NCBI RefSeq assembly: GCF_051020985.1
Contig: NW_027475133.1
Coordinates: 1,674,001 to 1,738,000 of the forward strand
DNA: 64,000 nucleotides
Direction of reading: 5' to 3'
From: Nomia melanderi
Taxonomy: Eukaryota; Arthropoda; Insecta; Hymenoptera; Halictidae
Position 1 is the first letter of the stretch, and every line of letters begins with the position of its first letter. This document shows positions 49,851-62,844 of this stretch, one piece after another. The notes beneath the pieces are model-generated. The model did not search any database and was not told where the DNA came from. It saw nothing but the letters and a program-made list of their open reading frames with translations. The position numbers and the translations under genes were made by a program.

Positions 49851-52676
49851 GTGCTATTACAGATAGCGGAATAAATCAAAGTGCATTGTCTGTAGGAGGC
49901 CCTGACGCATGAATCTGTGCAGCGGGAACGACCTCGGACCACCAGGGGCCGAGAAAACCACAGTCTCATGGGGCCGGACACTCAGGGTCAGGGGAAAATC
50001 CAGTATATATCTGGTGATATCTCGGGTGCTATTAGAGATAGCGCAATAAGCCAAAGTGAATTATCTGCAGGAGGCCCTGGCGCATGAATCTGTGCAGCGG
50101 GAACGTCCTCGGACCTCCAGGGGCCGAGACGACCACCGTCTCAAGGGGCCGGACACTCAGGGTCAGGGTAAAATCCAATATGTATCTGGTGATATCTCAG
50201 GTGCTATTACAGATAGCGCAATAAATCAAAGTGCATTATCTGTAGGTGGACCTGTCGCATAAATCTGTGCAGCGGGAACGACCTCGGACCACCAGGGGCC
50301 GAAAAAACCACAGTCTCATGGGGCCGGACTCTCACGGTCAGGGTAAAATCCAATATATATCTGGTGATATCTCGGGTGCTATTACAGATAGCGCAATAAA
50401 TCAAAGTGCATTGTCTGTAGGAGGCCCTGGCGCATGAATCTGTGCAGTGGGAACGACCTCGGACCACCAGGGGCCGAGAAAACGACCGTCTCATGGGGCC
50501 GTACACTCAGGGTCAGGGGAAAATCCAATATAGATCTGGTGATATCTCGGGGGCTATTAGAGATAGCGCGATAAATCAAGGTGAATTATCTGCAGGAGGC
50601 CCTGGCGCATGCATCTGTGGCAGCGGGAACGACCTCGGATCACCAGGGGCCGAGAAAACCACCGTCTCATGGGGCCGGGCACTCAGGGTCTGGGGAAAAT
50701 CCAATATATATCTGGTGATATCTCGGGTGCTATTAGAGATAGCGTAATAAACCAAAGTGCATTGTCTGTAGGAGGCCCTGGCGCATGAATCTGTGCAGCG
50801 GGTACGACCTCGGACCACCAGGGGCCGAGACAACAACCGTCTCATGGGGCCGGACACTCAGGGTCAGGGAAAAATCCAATATATATCTGGTGATATCTCG
50901 GGTTATATTACAGATAGCACAATAAATCAACGTGCATTGTCTGTAGGAGGCCCTGGCGCATGAATCTGAGCAGCGGGAACGACCTCGGACCACCAGGGGC
51001 CGAGACAACCACCGTCTCATGGGGCCGGGCACTCAGGGTCAGGGGAAAATCCAATATATATCTGGTGATATCTCGGGTGCTATTACAGATAGCACAATAA
51101 ATCAAAGTGCATTGTCTGTAGGAGGCCCTGGCGCATGAATCTGTGCAGAGGGAACGACCTCGGACCACCAGGGGCCGAGAAAACCACCGTCTCATGGCGC
51201 CGGACACTCAGGGTCAGGGGAAAATCCAATATATATCTGGTGATATCTCGGGTGCTATTACAGATAGCGCAATAAATCAAAGTGAATTATCTGCAGGAGG
51301 CCCTGGCGCATGAATCTGTGCAGCGGGAACGACCTCGGACCACCAGGGGCCGAGAAAACCACAGTCTCATGGAGCCGGACACTCAGGGTCAGGAGAAAAT
51401 CCAATATATATCTGGTGATATCTCGGGTGCTATTACAGATAGCGCAATAAACCAAAGTGCATTGTCTGCAGGAGGCCCTTGCGAATGAATCTGTTCAGCG
51501 GGAACGACCTCGGATCACCAGGGGCCGAGAAAACCACCGACACATGGGGCCGGACACTCAGGGTCGAGGAAAAATCCAATATATATCTGGTGATATCTCG
51601 GGTGCTATTAGAGATAGCGCAATAAACCAAAGTGCATTGTCTGTAGGAGTCCCTGGCGCATGAATCTGTGCAGCGGGAACGACCTCGGACCACCAGGGTC
51701 CGAAAAAACCACAGTCTCATGGGGCCGGACTCTCACGGTCAGGGTAAAATCCAATATATATCTGGTGATATCTCGGGTGCTATTAGAGATAGCGCAATAA
51801 ATCAAAGTGCATTGTCTGTACGATGCCCTGGCGCATGAATCTGTGCAGCGGGAACGACCTCGGAACACCAGGGGCCGAGAAAACCACCGTCTCATGGGGC
51901 AGGACACTCAGGGTCAGTGAAAAATCCAATATATATCTGCTGATATCTCGGGTGCTGTTACAGATAGCGCAATAAATCAAAGTGCATTGTCTGTAGGAGA
52001 CCCTGGCGCATGAACCTGTGCAGCGGGAACGTTCTCGGACCTCCAGGGACCGAGAAAACCACAGTCTCATGGGGCCGGACACTCAAGGTCAGGGGAAAAT
52101 CCAATATATATGTGGTGATATCTCGGGTGCTATTACAGATAGCGCAATAAATCAAAGTGCATTGTCTGTAGGAGACCCTGGCGCATGAACCTGTCCAGCG
52201 GGAACGACCTCGGACCACCAGGGGCCGAGAAAACCACCGTCTCATGGGGCCGGACACTCTGGGTCAGCGAAAAATCCAATATATATCTGGTGATATCTCG
52301 GGTGCTATTACAGATAGCGCAATAAATCAAAGTGCATTGTCTGTAGGAGGCCCTGGCGCATGACTCTGTGCAGCGGGAACGACCTCGGACCACCAGGGGC
52401 CGAGAAAACTACAGTCTCATGCGGCCGGACACTCAGGGTCTGGGGAAAATCCAATATATATCTGGTGATATCTCGGGTCCTATTACAGATAGCGAAATAA
52501 ACCAAAGTGCATTGTCTGTCGGAGGCCCTGGCGCATGAATCTGTGCAGCGGGAACGACCTCTGACCACCAGGGGCCGAAAAAACCACAGTCTCATGGGGC
52601 CGGACACTCATGGTCAGGGTAAAATCCAATATATATCTGGTGATATCTCGGGTGCAATTACAGATAGCGAGATAAA

Positions 52677-52851
52677 TCAAAGTGCATTGTCTGTAGGAGG
52701 CACTGGCGAATGAGTCTGTGCAGCAGGAACGACCTCGAACCACCAGGGGCCGAGAAAATTACAGATATTCGGAATCCGTCACCCAAGGTCATGTGAAAAT
52801 CCAGCATATATCTGGTGATATTTCGGGTGCTATTATAGATAGCGCAATAAA
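52677..52851 (+). repeat. D-class monomer, copy 4
   Basis: This lies 4,550 bp (26 monomers) from copy 3. Its left neighbour differs from that of copies 1-3: it has CTCTGACCACCAGG with CCGAAAAAACC and GGGTGCAATTACAG. The cassette has been recombined. Confidence 0.9.
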
Positions 52852-53899
52852 CCAAAGTGAATTATCTGCAGTAGGCCCTGGCGCATGCATCTGTGCAGCG
52901 GGAACGACCTCGGACAACCAGGGGCCGAGACAACCACAGTCTCATGGGGCCGGACACTCAGGGTCAGGGGAAAATCCAATATATATCTGGTGATATCTCG
53001 GGTGCTATTACAGATAGCGCAATAAATCAAAGTGCACTGTCTGTAGGAGGCCCTGGCGCATGAATCTGTGCAGCGGGAACGACCTCGGACCACCAGGGGC
53101 CGAGAAAACCACCGTCTCATGGGGACGGACACTCAGGGTCTGGCGAAAATCCACTATATATCTGGTGATATCTCGGGTGCTATTAGAGATAGCGCAATAA
53201 ACCAAACTGCATTGTCTGTAGGAGGCCCTGGCGCATGAATCTGTGCAGCGGGAGCGACCTCTGACCACAAGGGGCCGAGAAAACCACCGTCTCATGGGGC
53301 CGGACACTCAGGGTCGAGGAAAAATCCAATATATATCTGGTGATATCTCGGGTGCTAATAGAGATAGCGCAATAAACCAAAGTGAATTATCTGCAGGAGG
53401 CCCTGGCGCATGAATCTGTGCAGCGGGAACGACCTCGGACCACCAGGGGCCGAGAAAACGACCGTCTCATGGGGCCGGACACTCAGGGTCAGTGAAAAAT
53501 CCAATATATATCTGGTGATATCTCGGGTGCTATTACAGATAGCGCAATAAATCAAAGTGCATTGTCTGTAGGAGGCCCTGGCGCATGAATCTGTGCAGCG
53601 GGAGCGACCTCTGACCACAAGGGGCCGAGAAAACCACAGTCTCATGGGGCCGGACACTCAGGGTCAGGGGAAAATCCAGTATATATCTAGTGATATCTCG
53701 GGTGCTATTAGAGATAGCGCAATAAACCAAAGTGAATTATCTGCAGGAGGCCCTGGCGCATGAATCTGTGCAGCGGGAACGACCTCGGACCACCAGGGGC
53801 CGAAAAAACCACAGTCTCATGGGGCCGGACACTCATGGTCAGGGTAAAATCCAATATATATCTGGTGATATCTCGGGTGCTATTACAGATAGCGCAATA

Positions 53900-53904
53900 T
53901 AGTA
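53900..53904. other. 5-base insertion TAGTA, site 1
   Basis: The normal AGCGCAATAAATC reads AGCGCAATATAGTAAATC here. The paired left copy at about 48,995 has the normal form, so this is a derived insertion. It can be read as a TA duplicated around three extra bases (TA-TAG-TA). The monomer becomes 180 bp, a multiple of 3. Confidence 0.9.
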
Positions 53905-54225
53905 AATCAAAGTGCATAGTCTGTAGGAGGCCCCGGCGCATGAATCTGTGCAGCGGGAACCACCTCGGACCACCACGGGCCGAGAAAACGACCGTCTCAT
54001 GGGGCCGGACGCTCAGGGTCAGTGAAAAATCCAATATATATCTGGTGATATCTCGGGTGCTATTACAGATAGCGCAATAAATCAAAGTGCAATGTCTGTA
54101 GGAGGCCCTGGCGCATGAATCTGTGCAGCGGGAACGACCTCGGGCCACCAGGGGCCCAGAAAACCACAGTCTCATGTGGCCGGACACTCAGGGTCAGGGA
54201 AAAATCCATTATATATCTGGTGATA

Positions 54226-54230
54226 TAGTA
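54226..54230. other. 5-base insertion TAGTA, site 2
   Basis: GATATATCGGG, as seen at 37,416, 39,517, 49,495 and 60,183, reads GATATAGTATATCGGG here. The inserted bases and the TA-TAG-TA pattern are the same as at 53,900, only 326 bp away, in the same repeat copy. Confidence 0.9.
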
Positions 54231-54961
54231 TATCGGGTGCCATTAGAGATAGCTCGATAAATCAAAGTGCATTGTCTGCAGGAGGCCCTGACGCATGAAC
54301 CTGTGCAGCGGGAACGACCTCGGACCACCAGGGGCCGATAAAACCACCGTCTCATGGGGCCGGACACTCAGGGTCAGGGGAAAATCCAATATATATCTGG
54401 TGATATCTCGGGTGCTATTACAGATAGCGCAATAAACCAAAGTGAATTATCTGCAGGAGGCCCTGGCGCATGAATCTGTGCAGCGGGAACGACCTCGGGC
54501 CACCAGGGGCTGAGAAAACGACCGTCTCATGGGGCCGGACACTCAGGGTCAGTGAAAAATCAAGTATATATCTGGTGATATCTCGGGTGCTATTAGAGAT
54601 AGCGCAATAAACCAACGTGAATTATCTGCAGGAGGCGCTGGCGCATGAATCTGTGCAGCGGGAACGTCCTCGGACCTCCAGGGGCCGAGACAACCACAGT
54701 CTCATGGGGCCGGACACTCAGGGTCAGGGGAAAATCCAATATATATCTGGTGATATCTCGGGTGCTATTACAGATAGCGCAATAAATCAAAGTGCATTGT
54801 CTGTAGGAGGCCCTGGCGCATGAATCTGTGCAGCGGGAACGACCTCGGACCATCAGGGGCCGAAAAAACCACAGTCTCATGGGGCCGGACACTCATGGTC
54901 AGGGTAAAATCCAATATATATCTGGTGATATCTCGGGTGCTATTACAGATAGCGCTATAAA

Positions 54962-55136
54962 TCAAAGTGCATTGTCTGTAGGAGGCACAGACGAATGAGT
55001 CTGTGCAGCAGGAACGACCTCGAACCACCAGGGGCCGAGAAAATTACAGATATTCGGAATCCGTCACCCAAGGTCATGTGAAAATCCAGCATATATCTGG
55101 TGATATTTCGGGTGCTATTATAGATAGCGCAATAAA
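54962..55136 (+). repeat. D-class monomer, copy 5
   Basis: This copy reads GGCACAGACGAATGAG where the others read GGCACTGGCGAATGAG. The left neighbour carries ACCATCAGGGGCCGAAAAAACC. It lies 2,285 bp from copy 4: 13 monomers plus the two 5-base insertions. Confidence 0.9.
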
Positions 55137-55609
55137 CCAAAGTGAATTATCTGCAGGAGGCCCTGGCGCATGAATCTGTGCAGCGGGAACGACCTCGGAC
55201 CACCAGGGGCCGAGAAAACCACAGTCTCATGGGGCCGAGAACTCAGGGTCAGGCAAAAATCCAATATAAATCTGGTGATATCTCGGGTGCTATTACACAT
55301 AGCGCATTAAACCAACGCGCATTGTCTGTAGGAGGCCATGGCGCATGAATCTGTGCAGCGGGAACGACATCGGACCACCAGGGGCCGAGAAAACCACCGT
55401 CTCATGGGGCCGGACACTCAAGGTCAGGGGAAAATCCAATATATATGTGGTGATATCTCGGGTGCTATTACAGATAGCGCAATAAATCAAAGTGCATTGT
55501 CTGTAGGAGACCCTGGCGCATGAACCTGTCCAGCGGGAACGACCTCGGACCACCAGGGGCCGGGAAAACCACCGTCTCATGGGGCCGGACACTCTGGGTC
55601 AGCGAAAAA

Positions 55610-58600
55610 TCCAATATATATCTGGTGATATCTCGGGTGCTATTACAGATAGCGCAATAAATCAAAGTGCATTGTCTGTAGGAGGCCCTGGCGCATGAAT
55701 CTGTGCAGCGGGAACGACCTCGGACCACCAGGGGCCGAGGAAACCACAGTCTCATGGGGCCGGACACTCAGGGTCAGGGAAAAATCCAATATATATCTGG
55801 TGATATCTTGGGTGCTATTAGATATAGCGCGATAAACCAAAGTGAATTATCTGCAGGAGGCCCTGGCGCATGAATCTGTGCAACGGGAACGACCTCGGAC
55901 CACCAGGGGCCGAAAAATCCACAGTCTCATGGGGCCGGACACTCAGGATCAGGGAAAAATCCAATATATATCTGGTGATATCTTGGGTGGTATTAGAGAT
56001 AGCGTAATAAACCAAAGTGAATTATCTGCAGGAGGCCCTGGCGCAAGAATCTGTGCAGCGGGAACGACCTCGGACCACCAGGGGCCGAGACAACAACCGT
56101 CTCATGGGGCCGGACACTCAGGGTCAGGGAAAAATCCAATATATATATCTGGTGATATCTCGGGTTATATTACAGATAGCACAATAAATCAAAGTGCACT
56201 GTCTGTAGGAGGCCCTGGCGCATGAATCCGTGCAGAGGGAACGATTTCGGACCACCAGGGGCCGAGAAAACCACAGTCTCATGGAGCCGGACACTCAGGG
56301 TCAGGGGAAAATCCAATATATATCTGGTGATATCTCGGGTGCTATTACAGATAGCGCAATAAATCAAAGTGAATTATCTGCAGGAGGCCCTGGCGCATGA
56401 ATCTGTGCAGCGGGAACGACCTCGGACCACCAGGGGCCGAGAAAACCACAGTCACATGGGGCCGGTCACTCAGAGTCAGGGGAAAATCCAATATATATCT
56501 GGTGATATCTCGGGTGCTATTAGATACAGCGCAATAAACCTAATTGAATTATCTGCAGGAGGCCCTGGCGCATGAATCTGGGCAGCGGGAACGACCTCGG
56601 ACCACCAGGGGCCGAGAAAACCACAGTCTAGTGGGGCCGGACACTCAGGGTCAGGGGAAAATCCAATATATATATCAAGTGATATCTCGGGTGCTATTAG
56701 ATACAGCGCAATAAACCAAAGTGTATTATCTGCAAGAGGCCCTGGCGCATGCATCTGTGCAGCGGGAACGACCTCGGACCACCAGGGGCCGAGAAAACTA
56801 AAGTCTCATGGGGACGGACACTCAGGGTCTGGGGAAAATCCATTATATATCTGGTGATATGTCGGGAGCTATTACAGATAGCGCAATAAATCAAAGTTCA
56901 TTGTCTGGACGAGGCCCTGGCGCATGAATCTGTGCAGCGGGAACGACCTCGGTCCACCAGGGGCCGAGAAAACCACCGTCTCATGGGGCTGGACACTCAG
57001 GGTCAGGGAAAAATCCAATATATATCTGGTGATATCTCGGGTTATATTACAGATAGCACAATAAATCAAAGTGCATTGTCTGGACGAGGCCCTGGCGCAT
57101 GAATCTGTGCAGCGGGAACGACCTCGGTCCACCAGGGGCCGAGAAAACCACCGTCTCATGGGGCTGGACACTCAGGGTGAGGGTAATATCCAATATATAT
57201 CTGGTGATATCTCGGGTGCTATTACAGATAGCGCAATAAATCAAAGTGCATTGTCTGTAGGAGGCCCTGGCGCATGAACCTGTGCAGCGGCAACGACCTC
57301 GGACCACCAGGGGCCGAGAAAACCACAGACTCATGGGGCCGGACACTCTGGGTCAGGGGAAAATCCAATATATATCTGGTGATATCTCGGGTGCTATTAC
57401 AGATAGCGCAATAAATCAAAGTGCATTGTCTGCAGGAGGCCCTTGCGAATGAATCTGTTCAGCGGGAACGACCTCGGATCACCAGGGGCCGAGAAAACCA
57501 CAGACACATGGGGCCGGACACTCAGGGTCGAGGAAAAATCCAATATATATCTGGTGATATCTCGGGTGCTATTAGAGATAGCGCGATAAATCAAAGTGAA
57601 TTATCTGCAGGAGGCCCTGGCGCATGCATCTATGCAGCGGGAACGACCTCGGACCACCAGGGGCCGAGAAAATCACCGTCTCATGGGGACGGGCACTCAG
57701 GGTCTGGGGAAAATCCAATATGTATCTGCTGATATCTCGGGTGCTATTAGAGATAGCGTAACAAACCAAAGTGCATTGTCTGTAGGAGGCCCTGGCGCAT
57801 GAATCTGTGCAGCGGGAACGACCTCTGACCACAAGAGGCCGAGAAAACCACCGTCTCATGGGGCCGGACACTCAGGGTCGAGGAAAAATCCAATATATAT
57901 CTGGTGATATCTCGGGTGCTATTACAGATAGCGCGATAAATCAAAGTGCATTGTCTGTAGGAGGCACTGGCGAATGAGTCTGTGCAGCAGGAACGACCTC
58001 GAACCACCAGGGGCCGAGAAAATTACAGATATTCGGAATCCGTCACCCAAGGTCATGTGAAAATCCAATATATATCTGGTGATATTTCGGGTGCTATTAT
58101 AGATAGCGCAACAAACCAAAGTGAATTATCTGCAGTAGGCCCTGGCGCATGCATCTGTGCAGCGGGAACGACCTCGGACAAGCAGGGGCCGAGAAAGCCA
58201 CAGACTCATGGGGCTGGACACTCACGGTTAGGGAAAAATCCAATATATATCTGGTGATATCTCGGGTGCTATTACAGATAGTACAATAAATCAAAGTGCA
58301 CTGTCTGTAGGAGGCCCTGGCGCATGAATCTCTGCAGCGGGAACGACCTCGGACCACCAGGGGCCGAGAAAACCACAGTCTCATGGAGCCGGACACTCAG
58401 GGTCAGGGGAAAATCCAATATATATCTGGTGATATCTCGGGTGCTATTACAGATAGCGCAATAAACCAAAGTGAATTATCTGCAGGAGGCCCTGGCGCAT
58501 GAATCTGTGCAGCGGGAACGACCTCGGACCACCAGGGGCCGAGAAAACCACAGTCTCATGGAGCCGGACACTCAGGGTCAGGGGAAAATCCAATATATAT

Positions 58601-60340
58601 CTGGTGATATCTCGGGTGCTATTAGATACAGCGCAATAAACCTAATTGAATTATCTGCAGCAGTCCCTGGCGCATGAATCTGGGCAGCGGGAACGACCTC
58701 GGACCACCAGGGGCCGAGAAAACCACAGTCTAGTGGGGCCGGACACTCAGGGTCAGGGGAAAATCCAATATATATCTGGTGATATCTCGGGTGCTATTAC
58801 AGATAGCGCAATAAATCAAAGTGAATTATCTGCAGGAGGCCCTGGCGCATGAATCTGTGCAGCGGGAACGACCTCGGACCACCAGGGGCCGAGAAAACCA
58901 CAGTCTCATGGAGCCGGACACTCAGGGTCAGGGGAAAATCCAATATATATCTGGTGATATCTCGGGTGCTATTACAGATAGCGCAATAAATCAAAGTGAA
59001 TTATCTGCAGGAGGCCCTGGCGCATGAATCTGGGCAGCGGGAACGACCTCGGACCACCAGGGGCCGAGAAAACCACAGTCTAGTGGGGCCGGACACTCAG
59101 GGTCAGGGGAAAATCCAATATATATATCTGGTGATATCTTGGGTGCTATTAGATATAGCGCAATAAACCAAAGTGAATTATCTGCAGGAGGCCCTGGCGC
59201 ATGAATCTGTGCAACGGGAACGACCTCGGACCACCAGGGGCCGAAAAATCCACAGTCTCATGGGGCCGGACACTCAGGATCAGGGAAAAATCCAATATAT
59301 ATCTGGTGATATCTTGGGTGGTATTAGAGATAGCGTAATAAACCAAAGTGAATTATCTGCAGGAGGCCCTGGCGCAAGAATCTGTGCAGCGGGAACGACC
59401 TCGGACCACCAGGGGCCGAGACAACAACCGTCTCATGGGGCCGGACACTCAGGGTCAGGGAAAAATCCAATATATATCTGGTGATATCTCGGGTTATATT
59501 ACAGATAGCACAATAAATCAAAGTGCATTGTCTGTAGGAGGCCCTGGCGCATGAATCTGTGCAGAGGGAACGATTTCGGACCACCAGGGGCCGAGACAAC
59601 AATCGTCTCATGGGGCCGGACACTCAGGGTCAGGGAAAAATCCAATATATATCTGGTGATATCTCGGGTTATATTACAGATAGCACAATAAATCAAAGTG
59701 CATTGTCTGTGGGAGGCCCTGGCGCATGAATCTGTGCAGAGGGAACGACCTCGGACCACCAGGGGCCGAGAAAACCACCGTCTCATGGCGCCGGACACTC
59801 AGGGTTAGGGGAAAATCCAATATATATCTGGTGATATCTCGGGTGCTATTACAGATAGCGCAATAAATCAAAGTGAATTATCTGCAGGAGGCCCTGGCGC
59901 ATGAATCTGTGCAGCGGGAACGTCCTCGGACCTCCAGGGGCCGAGACAACCACCGTCTCATGGGGCCGGGCACTCAGGGTCAGGGTAAAATCCAATATAT
60001 ATCTGGTGATATCTCGGGTGCTATTACAGATAGCGCAATAAATCAATGTGCATTGTCTGTAGGAGGCCCTGGCGCATGAATCTGTGCAGCGGGAACGACC
60101 TCGGACCACCAGGGTCCGAGAAAACCACAGTCTCATGGGGCCGGACACTCAGGGTCAGGGAAAAATCCATTATATATCTGGTGATATATCGGGTGCCATT
60201 AGAGATACCACGATAAATCAAAGTGCATTGTCTGCAGGAGGCCCTGACGCATGAATCTGTGCAGCGGGAACGACCTCGGACCACCAGGGGCCGAGAAAAC
60301 CACAGTCTCATGGGGCCGAGAACTCAGGGTCAGGCAAAAA
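55610..60340 (+). repeat. 27-mer HOR of domain 6, unit 1 (4,731 bp)
   Basis: The unit repeats from 60,341. Offset is 4,731 bp at the left and 4,729 after a +2 AT-box expansion at 56,139-56,150 that unit 2 lacks. Markers are CCGAGGAAACC, GATATCTTGGG, CCGAAAAATCC, GCGCAAGAATC, CGATTTCGGACC, TTAGATACAGCGC, CAGTCTAGTGG, ATATATCAAGTG, GTTCATTGTCTGGACG, the E-D cassette, and GGAGCCGGACAC. Part of it (59,149-59,620) is a near copy of 55,818-56,220 and 60,549-61,020. Confidence 0.88.
57941..58115 (+). repeat. D-class monomer, copy 6
   Basis: The AT box has reverted to CCAATATATATC, whereas the other D copies have CCAGCATATATC. The end reads GCAACAAACC. It lies in the 27-monomer HOR of domain 6, and its counterpart is copy 7. 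Confidence 0.92.
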
Positions 60341-62669
60341 TCCAATATATATCTGGTGATATCTCGGGTGCTATTACAGATAGCGCAATAAATCAAAGTG
60401 CATTGTCTGTAGGAGGCCCTGGCGCATGAATCTGTGCAGCGGGAACGACCTCGGACCACCAGGGGCCGAGGAAACCACAGTCTCATGGGGCCGGACACTC
60501 AGGGTCAGGGAAAAATCCAATATATATCTGGTGATATCTTGGGTGCTATTAGATATAGCGCGATAAACCAAAGTGAATTATCTGCAGGAGGCCCTGGCGC
60601 ATGAATCTGTGCAACGGGAACGACCTCGGACCACCAGGGGCCGAAAAATCCACAGTCTCATGGGGCCGGACACTCAGGATCAGGGAAAAATCCAATATAT
60701 ATCTGGTGATATCTTGGGTGGTATTAGAGATAGCGTAATAAACCAAAGTGAATTATCTGCAGGAGGCCCTGGCGCAAGAATCTGTGCAGCGGGAACGACC
60801 TCGGACCACCAGGGGCCGAGACAACAACCGTCTCATGGGGCCGGACACTCAGGGTCAGGGAAAAATCCAATATATATCTGGTGATATCTCGGGTTATATT
60901 ACAGATAGCACAATAAATCAAAGTGCACTGTCTGTAGGAGGCCCTGGCGCATGAATCTGTGCAGAGGGAACGATTTCGGACCACCAGGGGCCGAGACAAC
61001 AACCGTCTCATGGGGCCGGACACTCAGGGTCAGGGGAAAATCCAATATATATCTGGTGATATCTCGGGTGCTATTACAGATAGCGCAATAAATCAAAGTG
61101 AATTATCTGCAGGAGGCCCTGGCGCATGAATCTGTGCAGCGGGAACGACCTCGGACCACCAGGGGCCGAGAAAACCACAGTCACATGGGGCCGGTCACTC
61201 AGAGTCAGGGGAAAATCCAATATATATCTGGTGATATCTCGGGTGCTATTAGATACAGCGCAATAAACCTAATTGAATTATCTGCAGGAGGCCCTGGCGT
61301 ATGAATCTGGGCAGCGGGAACGACCTCGGACCACCAGGGGCCGAGAAAACCACAGTCTAGTGGGGCCGGACACTCAGGGTCAGGGGAAAATCCAATATAT
61401 ATATCAAGTGATATCTCGGGTGCTATTAGATACAGCGCAATAAACCAAAGTGTATTATCTGCAAGAGGCCCTGGCGCATGCATCTGTGCAGCGGGAACGA
61501 CCTCGGACCACCAGGGGCCGAGAAAACTAAAGTCTCATGGGGCCGGACACTCAGGGTCTGGGGAAAATCCATTATATATCTGGTGATATGTCGGGAGCTA
61601 TTACAGATAGCGCAATAAATCAAAGTTCATTGTCTGGACGAGGCCCTGGCGCATGAATCTGTGCAGCGGGAACGACCTCGGTCCACCAGGGGCCGAGAAA
61701 ACCACCGTCTCATGGGGCTGGACACTCAGGGTCAGGGAAAAATCCAATATATATCTGGTGATATCTCGGGTTATATTACAGATAGCACAATAAATCAAAG
61801 TGCATTGTCTGGACGAGGCCCTGGCGCATGAATCTGTGCAGCGGGAACGACCTCGGTCCACCAGGGGCCGAGAAAACCACCGTCTCATGGGGCTGGACAC
61901 TCAGGGTGAGGGTAATATCCAATATATATCTGGTGATATCTCGGGTGCTATTACAGATAGCGCAATAAATCAAAGTGCATTGTCTGTAGGAGGCCCTGGC
62001 GCATGAACCTGTGCAGCGGCAACGACCTCGGACCACCAGGGGCCGAGAAAACCACAGTCTCATGGGGCCGGACACTCTGGGTCAGGGGAAAATCCAATAT
62101 ATATCTGGTGATATCTCGGGTGCTATTACAGATAGCGCAATAAATCAAAGTGCATTGTCTGCAGGAGGCCCTTGCGAATGAATCTGTTCAGCGGGAACGA
62201 CCTCGGATCACCAGGGGCCGAGAAAACCACAGACACATGGGGCCGGACACTCAGGGTCGAGGAAAAATCCAATATATATCTGGTGATATCTCGGGTGCTA
62301 TTAGAGATAGCGCGATAAATCAAAGTGAATTATCTGCAGGAGGCCCTGGCGCATGCATCTGTGCAGCGGGAACGACCTCGGACCACCAGGGGCCGAGAAA
62401 ATCACCGTCTCATGGGGACGGGCACTCAGGGTCTGGGGAAAATCCAATATGTATCTGCTGATATCTCGGGTGCTATTAGAGATAGCGTAACAAACCAAAG
62501 TGCATTGTCTGTAGGAGGCCCTGGCGCATGAATGTGTGCAGCGGGAACGACCTCTGACCACAAGAGGCCGAGAAAACCACCGTCTCATGGGGCCGGACAC
62601 TCAGGGTCGAGGAAAAATCCAATATATATCTGGTGATATCTCGGGTGCTATTACAGATAGCGCGATAAA

Positions 62670-62844
62670 TCAAAGTGCATTGTCTGTAGGAGGCACTGGG
62701 GAATGAGTCTGTGCAGCAGGAACGACCTCGAACCACCAGGGGCCGAGAAAATTACAGATATTCGGAATCCGTCACCCAAGGTCATGTGAAAATCCAGCAT
62801 ATATCTGGTGATATTTCGGGTGCTATTATAGATAGCGCAACAAA
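62670..62844 (+). repeat. D-class monomer, copy 7
   Basis: This lies 4,729 bp from copy 6. It has GGCACTGGGGAATGAG (one base different) and keeps CCAGCATATATC. Since copy 6 lacks the GCATAT change, one of the two was altered after the HOR duplicated. Confidence 0.92.

Larger units (their letters stand above)
52677..54580 (+). repeat. 26-28-mer repeat of domain 5, right copy
   Basis: Relative to the left copy, this one has gained two monomers (about 53,280-53,650), lost one at about 53,950-53,975, and acquired two identical 5-base insertions at 53,900 and 54,226. At the monomer loss, the first part of a TGCATAGTCTG monomer is joined in register to the ACCACGGGCC part of the next. Confidence 0.83.
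47052..55609. repeat. Domain 5: mosaic of shared blocks with a 26-28 monomer repeat
   Basis: Blocks from other domains are joined in register: 47,058-47,600 (like 41,458-42,000), 47,602-48,560 (the E-D cassette also in domain 6), 49,682-50,705 (like 40,407-41,430), 51,083-51,480 (like 42,683-43,080) and a second E monomer at 51,452. The stretch from 48,127 to about 49,850 recurs at 52,677 to about 54,580, with offsets of 4,550, 4,906, 4,731 and 4,736. It holds a -1 at 48,654, a +1 at 50,619 and both 5-base insertions. No gene is present. Confidence 0.85.

Noticed and set aside
53708..54187. Longest open frame (159 codons, minus strand)
   Set aside because: It arises only because the TAGTA insertion at 53,900 makes one monomer 180 bp (a multiple of 3), so the same frame continues. 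The 123-codon frames at 11,357-11,728 and 48,458-48,829 have the same cause: a 174-bp monomer.
53900..54230. A resident transposon at the TAGTA sites
   Set aside because: Only five bases are inserted; no terminal inverted repeats or transposase sequence lie in the window. An excision footprint is kept as a hypothesis only.
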